Part shown: in pieces, positions 1 to 12,050 of the stretch
Layout of the letters: every line of letters begins with the position of its first letter
Numbering within the stretch: position 1 is the stretch's first letter
Assembly: GCA_003439945.1 (NCBI GenBank)
Contig: QVRM01004007.1
Coordinates: 868,001-932,000, forward strand
Source of the DNA: Dermanyssus gallinae
Taxonomy: Eukaryota; Arthropoda; Arachnida; Mesostigmata; Dermanyssidae
DNA: 64,000 nucleotides
Reading direction: 5' to 3'
Position numbers and translations under genes: made by a program
Notes under the pieces: generated by a model
The model's input: the letters and a program-made list of their open reading frames with translations, nothing else
Databases searched by the model: none
What the model was told of the DNA's origin: nothing

Positions 1-659
1 GTGAGTGTTAGCGCTCGAGGCTGGTGACTTGCCAAAATATAGTAGTAGCGCACGAGGCAGGTGACTGGCCCAGTAAGAACGTTGGTATAGGTGCAACCGG
101 ATGGGGCACTACGCGAACAGCTGTCCCAGTCCTGCCGTCCGCCAAGGCAAAGGCGGAGCAAAAGCCCGATAGGGCAGAGTGGTCGATAGATAGAAAGTGA
201 CACCAAAACAGTGTTAATGAACGGCGACGAGTAGACGGCGTAGGTGGACATCAAAGCTGATATTGCGTGCATCGCCTTCAGTGATGCCGAGTAGGTGGGA
301 CTGTCGATCACGCTGATGGCGAATCCAAATGTGAGCGTGGTATCGGTACTGATGGCATCAGGGAATTACCTTTGCAATTCTCAAAGATTCGGCGCTGTGG
401 GCATAAAGCTATTCTGATCGGCAAAGATGTTTTGTATCAAGATTACCCGATAACTCTGTACAGTACTAGCACAGCACTTATACGAAGCACTGACACTTAT
501 CCAGACATCGCTCAATTGTTGCCGAAATCAGTGGAGCCCAATGTCGAGCTGAGACTCAGAGACAACGCCGCGTTGCGTTTCCATAGTTTTAATTCAGCCT
601 GCATGCAGGCCGCCAACAATCGTTCAGAAGTTTAGTTGTAACGTAGAAGTAGTTGTGGT
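1..659. other. No gene supported; possible 5' part of the gypsy relic
   Basis: There is an 87-codon open stretch at 372-635 (+) with no motif I recognise. It lies directly upstream of the Ty3/gypsy relic and in the same orientation, so it may be decayed gag or protease sequence. I see no protease active-site triplet or zinc knuckle to support that. Confidence 0.2.
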
Positions 660-2700
660 AAAAGATGAGACTGATTCGATGCGCCGGGCGTTGATCTACT
701 CCAAGGCTGATGGAGGTGCCATGTTGCCCGTAGTGAATAAAGTTACTTAAGGTCAAATTAATTAAGCACCGCACAACCCTTTTAGAAGAGGATATTTGTC
801 AGAACGTGGATTTACACAACGACGAGCACCCAGGAGCAGTGGTTTTGCAGGTACAATGACTGCAACTAAGCGTCATAACTTCGAAGTTGAAGAGTGTGCC
901 CCGGCTGACATTCGTGTCAAATTCGCTGACTTGTTGTTGAACAAGTATGCGCTCGTTTTCGCGACTTCGATGGAACAGTTGGGTGACACCCCTTAGCGCA
1001 GTTCAAAATTGTGGAGGTGGCACCCAAGCTCTATCGTTTGCCGTGTGTAGAGTAGGAGGCGTGCCGAGAGCTGATGTAGCAAATGTTAAGTATTGGTATC
1101 ATCCATGTAGCAAATGTTAAGTATTGGTATGATGAAATCAATCTCGCCATTTGCGAGCCCATTGCTTCTGTTGAATTTCGGCTAGTCATAGCTTATCGCT
1201 TGTTAAAACTTCAGACAGTGATATCATGCTCCATCACTGTCTGTGCTGTGATTTCCAGTGCCGCTCATTGATGATATTTTGGACGATGTAGGTAAAATGA
1301 GGCTGTATACATTTTTTTGTAAATTTTGCATGGGTTTTTTTCAAATTCCCAAGCGGCCGTGGCTAACTAGTATGCCGCCTTTTTGGCCTCGTATGGCCAC
1401 TATCAGCCTACTGTAATGATAAGCGGTCTGTGCAACGCTCCAGCTGAGTTCTACAACTGATGTTGAGAGTAGAGAAGGGAATGGAAAAGATTGTTTTTAT
1501 GGATGACATGATTTCAACGGTTAATAGCCACAGCGAGCAACTGACGACCATTGAGCGCGTCTTGCAGGCGTCGAAGTTGACGCTGGTTGGTTAGAAAAGT
1601 GTCGCTTGCTAATGCTGTAATGCCGGAACGAGCGAAGGCGCGAGTGGCGATAGTCCAGGCCAGTGTCTACTAGTTGATGGGAATAATTGACGTCTTGAGG
1701 ACCACCAGCGATCGTCCGTAGAGAATAGCTTAGTCCAAAGCTACGTGTTACAGAGCCAGGTGCTGTATTGGATTGTGAACGGGAGAAAAAATATGACAGT
1801 AACGATGACGGTGTAGCACGTCAAGGCCACAAATTACTTTTTCGCTGTACCACGCCAGTGCCGGGAATACATCTTTGTTGACATGCCCATATTAACGCCA
1901 ATCGCTTTGAAGCAGACAAGACTCTGCGAATCATACGAGAACGGTATTGAGCCTCTACTGAGTGCGTGTTTAATAACGAGAGACGCCGCAATCGAGAGAG
2001 AAGATTGCTCAACCCATTTCCGCCGGAGTATCGACCGAACCTAAACATTTGGTGACCATATTGGACAGTAACCGAAAGCAGCTGGCGAGAAGCACATTCT
2101 GACTGTGATCGACGGCTTCTCAAAGTTTGTACTCTTAAAACCGGTCCGTTCGACAGCTTCGAGATTTGTCAATAAATTTATTCAAAGGTGCATTCATTGC
2201 CTCGTCCATCAGTTGTCGAGGCCTAGCAACTGCAGACGCGGTAGACACAATTTCGGAGTGTGCGGAGATTTTTAGGGTGCGTAAGGCGTATCGGCAGGAG
2301 TGCGACAGGAATTGAGTGTACCGCATTCAGTGAGATGTCGTCGGTAACGTGGTCGTGGCTCGCTGATTGCCGATCGTGACGGGCTGGCAGAAGCCAAGTT
2401 TCAGCCAAGGTATAGAGTTCCTATGGTGGTGCGCAGTCCCGCCTAACGATACGCATAGAATCGCTGAGCTGCTGATGGGTAGCATCGTATATACAGTGAC
2501 GGTTCACTGTTGTCAGCTGGTGAGGGAGGCGACGACGGCGACGACGATGATAATGATAAGACCGATGCTGTTGACGATGACAGCGTGATCGCGACAGATC
2601 AGGAGGTCCTCGCGAATCGATTGGCACCAGCTGAATCGGCTACGAGCCCCTATGCTGGCTCGGGTGAGATAACAAACGGAGAGAGAGAGAGAGAGATAGG
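660..2700 (+). mobile_element. Degenerate Ty3/gypsy LTR retrotransposon pol region
   Basis: Three-frame reading gives gypsy pol segments in the expected order, broken by many stops and frameshifts. At about 850-1000 a stretch resembles the pre-RT segment (KYALVFATSMEQLGDTP). An RT active-site remnant reads IVFMDDMIST at about 1490-1520, with Met in place of the usual Tyr before Asp-Asp. At 1800-1935 there is a remnant like the integrase zinc-binding region. At about 2085-2175 the start of the integrase core reads ILTVIDGFSKFV, including the first catalytic Asp. A C-terminal FQPRYR segment lies at about 2390, followed by a Gly/Asp-rich tail at about 2510-2620. No LTRs are visible, so the ends are approximate. 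This is a non-functional fossil. The Ty3/gypsy assignment rests on motif order and spacing and is fairly secure; the lineage within the group is not determined. Confidence 0.75.
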
Positions 2701-3655
2701 GAAGACCTACGGATGTCGCGGGTAGCGAGAGTGACGAAAGCCGCGGAGGCTGAGGCTTAGGCGAAAGCGAGACGATCGCGCAGCAAGGCGCCGTGCCGAG
2801 ACGGTGAGCCGCAGCGAACCCACAGAAAGCCAGAGCGTCATTGTCAACAGCTATTATATGATATGCAAGTCGATGATATTTACCTTAGGCTGTCGGATTG
2901 CTGCTACTTACTCGACAAGCCGCTGGGAAGAGCGAGATGAGATCGAGTAGTGGCCAAATAAGCACTGCACTTTGTTATTATTACATTCTACGTTTGGTAA
3001 ATTCGCCTCATCAGTATAAGGTGTGATTCTTTTTGTGTACTGTATAAGTTGGCAGTCGCTGGAAATAGCAACATTCGCAAAATGAATGCCGAATATAAGG
3101 TCGAGCACAGGTTTTCTTGGCTTTCTTGTGATGTAGCAGAAAAGAAAAGGAAAAAGAAGAACAGTGATTAGGGTTGTTGCTCCGTGAATTAGGAAGCGGC
3201 GCAAATCAGAGAAAAGGCATCTTTTAACGCGACAGGTGAAGCGGTCGTATGAACCAGGGCTGTCATTAATCAGAGACCTAAATGAGTCTGTTGAGACAAA
3301 AGACTTTTTAAAGAGCCCACTAAGAACGGAACGCCGGAAATGGCACGCTTGGTTCCGTAAAGCGCTCCCTGCGGTAGCTCAGCGTCTTCTAAAACAAAGG
3401 TTAGTTTCTAAGCTTCTATGTGTGACTTTTTAGCATACGGCAACGGGGAAAACAGTACGACGGAATTTCCAGCTCACAGGCTACAGGTTACAGACTTTAG
3501 TGACAACCGCAAACAAAATGACCAGTAATATTTAATTACTGCAAATGCACCTCTGTAGGCTCCCTGGACGATCTGGTCTATTGCGACCGCAAATCACTTA
3601 AGGGTCTGACTCTTCAAGGTCCCCATAAAACAGCTTTCTCAACCTGGACCTGACG
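2701..3655. other. Intergenic; nothing recognised
   Basis: A short (GA)n run at 2681-2696 precedes this stretch. The longest open frames are under 100 codons and carry no motif. I see no RNA gene or repeat. Confidence 0.4.
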
Positions 3656-3659
3656 CTAG

Positions 3660-5036
3660 CAACAACTTTTCTTCAGTCAAATTATTCCTCACAATATCTC
3701 TCCCACCTCAATCGGAATGGGCAATTCGGACAGATCTACAACTCATAAACATTTCTGTGAACACCTTTGATAAAGGCAGATACAAATAAATACTAGATTT
3801 AACGTTTGCAGCAGAAGGAATAACTCATTTAATAACCCAATAACCAACTGGAGGATCCACGAGAAGCAAAAAGCACTTTATCTCATGGAAATCCCTGCGC
3901 CATAAGAGAAACTCTCTCTGTAATCACCGTACGTTAACATCCTAAGCCCATCGTCTTCCGTGGAATAGCCATTTCGCCGAAAAGCGAAGGACCTGCCACT
4001 ACTTGCGATGATGCACCGGCCAGAACAATCCTATCTATGTGGAAAAAATACAGATACGCATGAAGAGCCCTACACATGACGCTTAAGAATAGTAAAGCAG
4101 GCCACTGGATGAAGTCAAGGAAAACGCTTGGGGCAAACTTAATGTATAAAGTTATATTTTTACAGTGGCGGCATAATCCAGGAAACCAGTGCGCTATTCA
4201 TGATTGTCATCTGCTGATATTTCACTGGTTTGATCCCTGTTGTTGATCAAATATAAAATGATATATGTACTTAGGTATATATGTCAAAAATCCATACATA
4301 TCAAACGGCACCACGCGCAACAATCCGAACTCCGTTATGGGCAAATCCAAATCGCTGTCACGTTTTTCCTCTAATTTCCTCCAGAATTAGGACATCTTGA
4401 CAGATGAGGGAGTTAAAAACACTTCAGTTCCAAAATGAGCACTCTATGCAAGGATGATCTCTCAAGTCGAAGAAAATGAAAAGGAGTTCTCCACTCAGAT
4501 CCTAAACGAGGCAGATACCAGTCTCTGCAGCTCCCTTAAGACGAGAGGCAGTCAGGTGTTGGCAGTAGCCAACTTTCAGTGGTTGCCGGGATGGCAACTG
4601 AGAATTGCCCTCAGGAGCCTGGACTCGCCGGGTCATCCCTGACCTAACTAAATGGTTCAGCACAAAGCATGGCCAAGTCACTTATTACCTGACGCAGGTA
4701 CTAACGGGGCACGGATGCTTCAAGAAGTACTCGCACAAGATAGGTAAAGTGGCGGAGTCTACGTGTGTTACGTGTGGCACTGGCGAGGTTGACGATGTTA
4801 CTCACACTGTCTTCCTCTGCCCAGCACTTGAAGCGGCACGAGCAGGCAGGAGGACAATGGCGACTCTGGGCATGACAGTAACCGACCTGGTCGACGCCAT
4901 GCTCGAAAACGAGGAGAAATGGGAGCAGGGGATGGGCCTGGTGAAAGGCGTAATGAGGCTCTATTTTTCAGTGATGTAAAACGAAAGTGTACCGCTGGAA
5001 ATGGTTATATCAATAAAACCCTAATATAAAAAAAAA
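3660..5036 (+). mobile_element. R1-like LINE relic with the RT core missing
   Basis: Frame-switching translation at 3690-3900 resembles the tail of an R1-type endonuclease: a D-L-T-F-A stretch followed by an ITNWRIHE stretch. At about 4120 a NAWGKLN segment matches the linker before RT (family pattern D-P-W-G). The RT palm motifs are absent. The frame 4605-4979 then gives the R1 C-terminal region, with LTGHGCFKKY followed by a C-x2-C...H...C zinc knuckle (CVTCGTGEVDDVTHTVFLC). An AATAAA at 5012-5017 precedes nine A residues at 5028-5036, which look like the 3' tail. The loss of RT looks like an internal deletion between about 4150 and 4500. The 3' end is well supported; the 5' part is decayed and less sure. 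Confidence 0.6.
4605..4979 (+). pseudogene. R1-like ORF2 C-terminal zinc-knuckle fragment
   Basis: This 124-codon frame is the best-preserved part of the element. Residues near 40-75 hold the zinc knuckle that follows RT in R1-clade proteins. It ends 33 nt before the AATAAA and carries no catalytic residues. It is a fragment of a retrotransposon protein, not a host gene. Confidence 0.65.
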
Positions 5037-5130
5037 TGAGAATTGCCAATTCCACAATTCTAGAAGAATCTCTCCTTTCCTTAATGAAAAGCTGCTCCAA
5101 GAGCTGTGTGCTACATAAAAGTCCTCTCCG

Positions 5131-5318
<188 letters not shown>

Positions 5319-5571
5319 CAGAGATAGGGGGAATTGTATTCGATTGTAAGGCTGCAGGAATTTATCGTTAAATTTATACACAAGGGCTTGTGAGGAGCAC
5401 TACCGGTCGAGCTTGTCCTTAAATCGAGCTGCAGAAGTGCCTCGTTGGCAAGCATATTTGTTTACCTTTTTGTTTAGCCGTGCGTGCCGCGAAACAAGCA
5501 ACGGATGCATTAGCTTCCAGGTTCGAGGTGCTGAGGGTGTCGGTAATCGTCGTATCCCAGACAAGCGCTTT

Positions 5572-5648
5572 TTAGAGGTTATATTAGGGTGAGACCATTT
5601 TAGAGGTTATATTAGGGTGAGACCACTAGAGGTTATATTAGGGTGGGT
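5572..5648. repeat. Three tandem copies of a ~25-28 bp unit
   Basis: The unit core TAGAGGTTATATTAGGGTG occurs three times. The first two copies share the following AGACCA; the third diverges. Unit length varies from 25 to 28 bp. Function unknown. Confidence 0.9.
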
Positions 5649-6560
5649 CTCTCTTAGTCGCTTCTCCGGAGGCCAGCTTGCTCTCGGATGCACGGCATTA
5701 GAGCTGACATAAAGATCCTGTTGTAACCCTTGTAGGTAATGTAAAAGTAATGTATGAAAGTTGAAATCTCGTTTACTTTGCTCTGACGGCTGTCCTTCGC
5801 TTCTGCTGCAGGAGATCCTGTGGGTTCTCCAAATGTCCACCTGTGCTCCGCACGGACCCCGGTGCACCCCAGTTACTCTTTGCCCCAACCTCAGGTCGAT
5901 ACACAGACGAAGGCTTTCATGATACAGTGAAGTGCCAAGGTTTGAGGAGAAGATCTCTTGGAGCCACGCGGTGGCTCCACTCTGGGCGACTGCACGCAGT
6001 CAGGATCTGTCTACCGTGATGAGCTTATTAGAAAATAATTGCTGTTATTTTCCGTAGATAACGGGGGCATCGTATAACTCTTGTAGATGTTTATTTGCCC
6101 AAAAAACTAAGCGTAAGATATCCTCGAATTTTATATTAGCAAGCTATGGGGTGTCCTGGAAAGCCTGCCAGGCCTTTGGCGGGCTGATGTACCGGATAGT
6201 GACCTCTGAGGTGTACAACGACGCAACTTGGGAGCAAGCTGCCAGGCCTGCTGTAGACCGAGTTCCTAGACCTCTGCGTCTATGGGGGGGGGGGTAGCCT
6301 GAGCTATGTTTCTGTCGGCCAGGTTTAGATTGAAGAGGTCCCCGAGGCTGCTCCTTAGACATTCGTCCAAGTCCCGTAGGAGATCCAGGTTTTCTTTAAC
6401 GCCTGCACTGCAAAGTATGTGGGCCATCCTTGCCAATCCCTCTAGTATGGAATAATCTCCGATGTTTTTGTTATCAAAACAGTCAAAACGTTTTGGTAGA
6501 TGATCTTAGTAGGTGATGGGCGCAGTGCGTGCTGAGAATGTTTAGTTTAGTCAGACGGGA
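5649..6560. other. No gene recognised; G11 homopolymer
   Basis: Minus-strand open frames exist (for example 6144-6362 and 5607-5888), but they carry no motif I recognise. A run of 11 G lies at 6284-6294. It may be eroded retrotransposon continuing from the next feature. Confidence 0.3.
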
Positions 6561-6599
6561 GCGAATACACTCAATCCCACCTGCAAGTTCCAGACAAAT

Positions 6600-7110
6600 A
6601 ACGGCTAATTCCACAGAGGTCCCCAAGAGCGTAATTTCAGCGGCCTTATGGCTTGGCGACCGATAGGTGCCTCGAAGGCGTGATATGTTTGACTGGCCTT
6701 TCGAAACGAGTTTGCACTTCTGGAGCTGAGCTCAAGCTTGCTTGGCAGGCTGAAGTCAATAGTTCTCTCAATCTTTGCCTGCACTACTAATGCTTCCACC
6801 CCGATGGTACCTTCGCCTAGGCATAGAACTGAATGAGAGCCTGGCGGCAGCCGTATCCTCATTATGAGAGCCCTGCCTGTCTGCAAGAAGCTGCGACGCT
6901 GAGTTCTTGCAAAATCTCTTGTTTCTGAAAGTCTGGGCTGACATGGCTGATGTCACCCAGATATTTTCGAGATCTCCGGACGCTGCTCGGCTCGTATTGA
7001 GTATGCATATAACATGGACGTTTATACTGTTGTCAGCTGTTCTCGGCATGTCGTTCGAGAGAGGCAATGCAGCAATTTCTTCGTAATGACAAGCAGGCAG
7101 ACGCAAGACA
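6600..7110 (-). mobile_element. Possible R1-type endonuclease relic
   Basis: Two overlapping minus-strand frames (6768-7106 and 6605-6886) read like the start of an R1 endonuclease. INVHVICILNTSRAASGDLE resembles the family's opening strand, where an aliphatic strand precedes N-x-S-R-A-A. The second frame ends in a LRSWGPLWN stretch that could be the degraded D-x-N-A...W-G motif. No catalytic residues can be placed with confidence. Unrelated sequence is a real alternative. Confidence 0.3.
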
Positions 7111-8195
7111 ATTCGTGCACGCCTAAGACTACAGTCAACAGATGTATTCTGTAGAAGTTTGTATTTGAACAGACCAGGTAGTGATAAAAAAATTATTTAG
7201 ATTTGTGTGTGTGTATAATATTGTGATTACACTTGACAGATGCAGGTGCTCCAACAATAGGTATTTTAATGAAATATGACTTTGACATAAATTGCGACAG
7301 ATTGCCTGTAAAAGAGCATGTTAATAAAACAATCTGATAATGATGATGATGATAACCATGGACTATGTGTTGGTGTAGACGTGGTGATTGTCACTTGCAA
7401 GAACAGACTAGAGAACCAGATACATTGTGGAATACTTTTAAAAGTTTGCTCGAGTTGGGTGACCCCATACTCTTTGAAGACCATGCATCAGCCTGGGAAT
7501 AATCTGGAGGTAGACGAGTGCCGCTACCGTCGGGACGGATAGTTGCCGGGCGTCGCCTACCTCTCCATTAAAAGAGACTGCGTGCAGTGAAGGTAGTATA
7601 ATGAGGCCAAAGCCTAGAATTTTCGGAATAAAGAAATTAAGCCCGGAAATAACCACATCAACAAGCTCAAAATTACGCTCCGAAAAGAGGCCCCCGTGCA
7701 TGTCGGAATGACTTTTCAAGGAGATCTCAAGGGTTTTATAGAAGGCTTTGCCGCAATTAATAAATACTGCACACAAACGGCGTCTGCATCTTGCCACAGC
7801 TCGTTCAGTCTTTTACTGAAACACATGAATTGTATCACGCGATCCCCGATTTCTCCGGAAACCGAATTGCTCTGGCGAAAGTGTCTGGTCGACTCCGTGC
7901 TCGATCCGATGCTCTATGCTTGCTCTTAAATAGCAGAGAAAGTCTGGCAATATGTAAGGCTCCTGGGAGTTGTACCCTCTTCATGATCTCGTTGGAGAAA
8001 TCACAAGGATGGTTCACCAAGATCGGTCTTTGATACAAGGTCCGAAATAAATCCTCCGCAAAGAGTAGATATGGGAGGCACGCTTTCGTTTCACGTTACC
8101 GGCACGACATATTTAGGTGACTGTTTACAGTATATAGGTTAGACTCGAGATTAACGGATAAAATAAACTGATAAACTCCCTCCTGCTTGTAAGAC
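7111..8195. other. No gene recognised
   Basis: Open frames on both strands overlap here (7438-7797 minus, 7696-8033 plus) without recognisable domains. The right part lies just upstream of a plus-strand LINE fragment and may be its eroded RT. Confidence 0.3.
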
Positions 8196-8199
8196 AAAT

Positions 8200-9090
8200 G
8201 TACTTGCATAAACCCAATTAATCTGCAATATTTCCTAAACATAACAGTTAATTGGTGCAAAGAAAACAGGCTAGCAATCAACAAAGATAAAACAAAAGTT
8301 CTTCGCTTTAGCCGAGGAGGGGCATACGCCGCGGCCGACCGCCGCATCAAAATTAATGGCACTGCATTGGAGATTGTCAGCCACTTTTCTTATCTCGGCG
8401 TTACACTGACACCAAGACTCTCTTTTAGCAGACATGTCGAAAAAATACTAGCCAAGGCGACAGCTACTCATGCTTCTCGGTGAACTTCAAGATATCGGCT
8501 TGAAGACAGCGCTAAACATATTCAGGCTAAAAATTGTCCCTATTATACGATACGGCCTGCCTGCAATAGCACCTTTCCTGGCTGTAAGCAATCTAAAAAG
8601 GCTAGACCGTTTAAAGGCACTTGATATCAAGCGCGTGCTAGGTCTACCCAAAAACGCCTCTGCTACATTCGCTCTTGAACTATGTCGCGAACGAACCCTT
8701 ACAGAGGACTTTGCCCTAGACGGACTACCTCTTAGTGAAGCCGTACTCGTAGTATATAGCGAGTTTTGGGAGATACGCAACGTGAAGTTTGCGACCAATA
8801 ACTATACGGACGGACCAGCGTTTTGCTCGGAAAAATGGAAGAGAGAAGCCCAGAAGAACCGAGCACTAATTTGTTGAGTGACATGGCACGGATACCATCA
8901 CCACATGTGTTTGAGTGGACGGTGTTTTGAGGTCGATGGTTGTGTGTGTGTAGATTTTGTGGAATTTGTGATATTGATAGATACCATATACTTGTGTGCA
9001 CCGAAATAGACACAACGTCACTACAATCTCGTACACACTATATAGGATCAGTGTAGGCTTCGCATAGCATTAGATGTATACTGCTACCAA
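8200..9090 (+). mobile_element. LINE C-terminal fragment (RT thumb to zinc knuckle)
   Basis: Translation from 8200 shows an RT end region (N-K-D-K-T-K followed by FSYLGVTLTP). The 135-codon frame 8470-8877 follows, and after its stop a WHGYHHHMCL segment and a C-x2-C-x3-D-I-D-R-Y-H knuckle run to about 9000. A minus-strand relative at 49.93-50.5 kb shares the NRAxIC...TWHGYH...C-x2-C-G order, so both belong to one non-LTR family. RT motifs with catalytic Asp are not present. The clade is not certain. Confidence 0.7.
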
Positions 9091-9099
9091 TATTATGGT

Positions 9100-9644
9100 A
9101 AGTAAATAAATATGTAAAAAAATGAACCTAATTAGCTATGCGAGTAACTCAGCGTCAGTGAGCAGAGCTCGTTTCGCATTACTGTTTTTGTCGATTGCCA
9201 CGCCCTGATATGCGCCGATCTCTGTGGGTTGTTTGGCCAAGAAGCAAGGCCGGCTGCGCAGTCGCGCTATATTATATGTCAATTGCCACAAAAGCTCCGT
9301 AGTCTGCAGCTATTTACCTCCTAGAGTCTAAGAGTGAAGGTACAATATTTGTTCGGCTAGCAGAATGAAATAACGTCTATTAGAAAATAACAAAAAATTC
9401 TAGCCACGGTCAATACCAAAAATGTCAAAACGCTGGAATAGCTGAAACGCTAGGCCGGCCACGATAACAACAGCAAAAACATGTACGCCAATTTGTACAG
9501 TCGACAGTGTTGTGATTACAAGAATGATGCTTCTGTGTGTGGCTTAGAGTACTTCTGCCTAAAATCCCCTGCCGAGAACGAAAACTGGGCAAATCATTAT
9601 GTTACCTATTAATTCTTTAGAGACACTTCAATATATTAAATTAT
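9100..9644. other. Intergenic; nothing recognised
   Basis: No open frame above 60 codons and no repeat seen. Confidence 0.4.
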
Positions 9645-9702
9645 AATTTGTAGCGGCGATGGCTTAGGCGGCTAACGCACCGTTCGAAACGGGGCGTTAG
9701 CC
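9645..9702 (+). repeat. tRNA/SINE-like stub with near-perfect hairpin
   Basis: A stretch resembling a pol III A box (TGGCTTAGGCGG, 9659-9670) is followed by a hairpin at 9670-9702. Arms GGCTAACGC and GCGTTAGCC enclose CCGTT and AACGG around a CGA loop, with one A/G mismatch. The left 25 bp (9645-9669) recur with one difference at 59641-59665. A plausible B box overlaps the loop (GTTCGAAAC), but the spacing is too short for a functional tRNA. A tRNA-derived SINE remnant is the likeliest reading; this is an inference. Confidence 0.4.
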
Positions 9703-10855
9703 CATTACGAGCGTCTAAAATGTAGTTGTCAGAGCGTTAAAAAAATGTCATTGCCTCGCCCGTCAATCACTGGCTTTAAGCACAGCGATCTATTTAACCT
9801 TGCTCGCCTGGATTCGTCGCTCTCACTAACGGTGCTACTCGTCCGTCTTGCTCTGGTCAAGGCAATCTTCATATATATGATTCATGTATAAAAAATTAGG
9901 TGTAACGTGGCAGACACTCCAATTTCTATGCTGCCTCGGTTGGCACTTTTCTTTTATAAGAGACACATATAGGTGCACTGCTTACAAGTAGAACGGGTGG
10001 GTCGCGAAGCGAAACGCATGGGCTTATATAAGGAAGATAAAAAAACTATTCGATTTTAAAACTGGACGTTCTCTACAGACAACTAGATTTCCCAGCTAAA
10101 GAGCAAGTTTCCCGAGAGTAAGCAATGTATAGATAGGATGTGGAACCTTGATTTAACGCTCATAACAAAAACACTCGACCCCCCGCGTCCACGTAGTTTC
10201 TCACCGATTAATCCCATGAAAGGCCCACATGATACCGAAAAGCTTAATGGGTCTCATACGAACAAAGTATAACCATTTTTAAAGGGACAATAATTGGGTA
10301 GTTAAAGACAGCTAAAGCGGTCTACAGTGTTGGTAGTGGTTGCATAATACTAGTCAGCTGCATTTGCAAAAAGTAATGAATGAGAAACAACTTCTATGAC
10401 TATTTTTACCGAGACACAGCCTATAACATAAGAGACGATCACTGTCATCGTGTGCTGTAATAAAAAATATCGCGATGCTCATAATTGGTGAAACCGTGAT
10501 TTTTTATCGGCTGACGTTATTAATATCCCACCAGGTTTAACCAGGACAAAAAACATCGTGACATACATTGCGTAGTGCAAGTTTGCTTATGGGTTAGAAT
10601 GTCGTTGAAAAATGCAAAATGTGATCCCTCAGTAGTGATTTTACGCGAATTTGGTTTTCGTGAGAAAACACTTTAAGACATAGAGCCAGACAATGCCTCT
10701 TTAGGACCACGCGCTTCGTTGTCATTTCTGTAAATAAATTGTGCTCGAAGCTAATATCGGGGGCTCAACATGAAATGGTGCATTACTTTTGTACCTTTTG
10801 AGCATGAAATTATAATCTACACATTATGATATTCATTGACCCGAATGTATAGATG
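9703..10855. other. Intergenic; nothing recognised
   Basis: AT-rich sequence without open frames, known motifs or obvious repeats. Confidence 0.4.
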
Positions 10856-10859
10856 ACAA

Positions 10860-12050
10860 TTCCATGCAGAAACTGGACATGGCGGTTAATGAAAAAAAAG
10901 TGCAATTTTAGTATTTAATGAGGTTAGGGGAGAAGGAAGCTTGTATTACAAAGGAAGATATTGAGCTCTAAAAGTCAGTACAAGTATCTTGATGTGACAA
11001 TGACTCCAGGGGATGATTATTTAGAGGAAGAAGAAGTATTACGAAGATAAGGAAAAAACAAAAAGAGGAAAAAATACAGTATGGTGTAAGGGCCTCTGAT
11101 AGTTTAATAAATATATATTAACGAGGAATATATGAAAGTCAATGTATGTGACCTTTGCTAATGCCTCTCTGGTCCACAGCGCGGGGCTGGGAAAGAAGTT
11201 AGAAACAATAAAAAAGGTGATACGAATTGCATCGGGTTGGCCCTTTAATTTCGCCAGGGAGTTTCTTTAGGGGGGAAGAAGGATGTCAAAATTTATATAC
11301 AGGGAAGTACAAAGTAAGCTAAGATATAGTATTAGGAGTAAAAATGTCACAAATAAAAGATATGTTAAACAGATGCAGCTGGTGGAGACGGCACCAAGCA
11401 TCAAAACGACGTGGGATTGCAGAGTAGAGTTTACAGCAAAGGAGATTGGTTACAATAGTCAGCAATGGGCAAAAGCGAGGGTATCGGAGAAAACTGTGAA
11501 ATTGAGTGTAAACAAGCCACATGCGGGCAAATAAAAATTGGCGATAGGTTCCAAATCGAGTTTGGCAGGTGTATTTGGAAAGGCAAAGCGGGCAAGGGGA
11601 GGGGTAGAATAAGCATACGACAATTCAAGAGCGAATGGGCTATTGGCAGATGCCAAATCAGGGTTAATGGATATAAGGATACAACGAGCTAAATATAGGA
11701 GGGGCAAAGTAGAGAATGTTGAGATTATAGGCTAGGGAATGAGTCAATCGTACATATTGTAAAAAATGTACAGTCTTGGGGAGGCAGCAGAGATATAGAC
11801 CTGTCGGAGGAGGGCCTCCGACAGGTCTATATCGGTTTAAGATCAAATGTTAAAAAGGACCAAGTCGATATCACGAAGAAGAGGTTGTCCCAATGGAAGG
11901 CAGTTACTCAGTAGGTATTGGAGGATACATTGATTATATGGATGCGTAGGCAACATATATGCTGCTGCTCTAAGCGGCTCTGATATAACAGAGTGACATG
12001 TGGCATTACACGCAAAGCGTAATGACATTTAGGTATACACGCAAAGCGAA
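10860..12050 (+). mobile_element. Degenerate LINE, second copy at 56.9-58.9 kb
   Basis: Translated segments include QYKYLDVTMTPGDDY at about 10.98 kb, the strand after the RT palm. A distal segment at about 11.86-11.9 kb includes KKRLSQWKA, typical of the end of CR1/L2-like C-terminal domains. Nucleotide similarity to 58.05-58.85 kb is plain at several points, such as the segment starting GATGTCAAAAT (11282 and 58293) and AAGAGGTTGTCCCA (11879 and 58750). The copy has many stops and frameshifts and lacks the RT active site. The clade assignment is tentative. Confidence 0.65.
11792..11833. repeat. Perfect 19-bp inverted repeat, 4-nt loop
   Basis: The left arm at 11792-11810 (GATATAGACCTGTCGGAGG) is exactly complementary to the right arm at 11815-11833, with loop AGGG. 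It sits inside the LINE copy. The equivalent site in the related copy near 58.69 kb has only the left-arm-like sequence, so the right arm looks like a local inverted duplication. Confidence 0.97.

Noticed and set aside
5572..5648. TTAGGG-containing tandem as interstitial telomeric DNA
   Set aside because: TTAGGG occurs once per 25-28 bp unit and is not itself tandem; arthropod telomeres are usually TTAGG.
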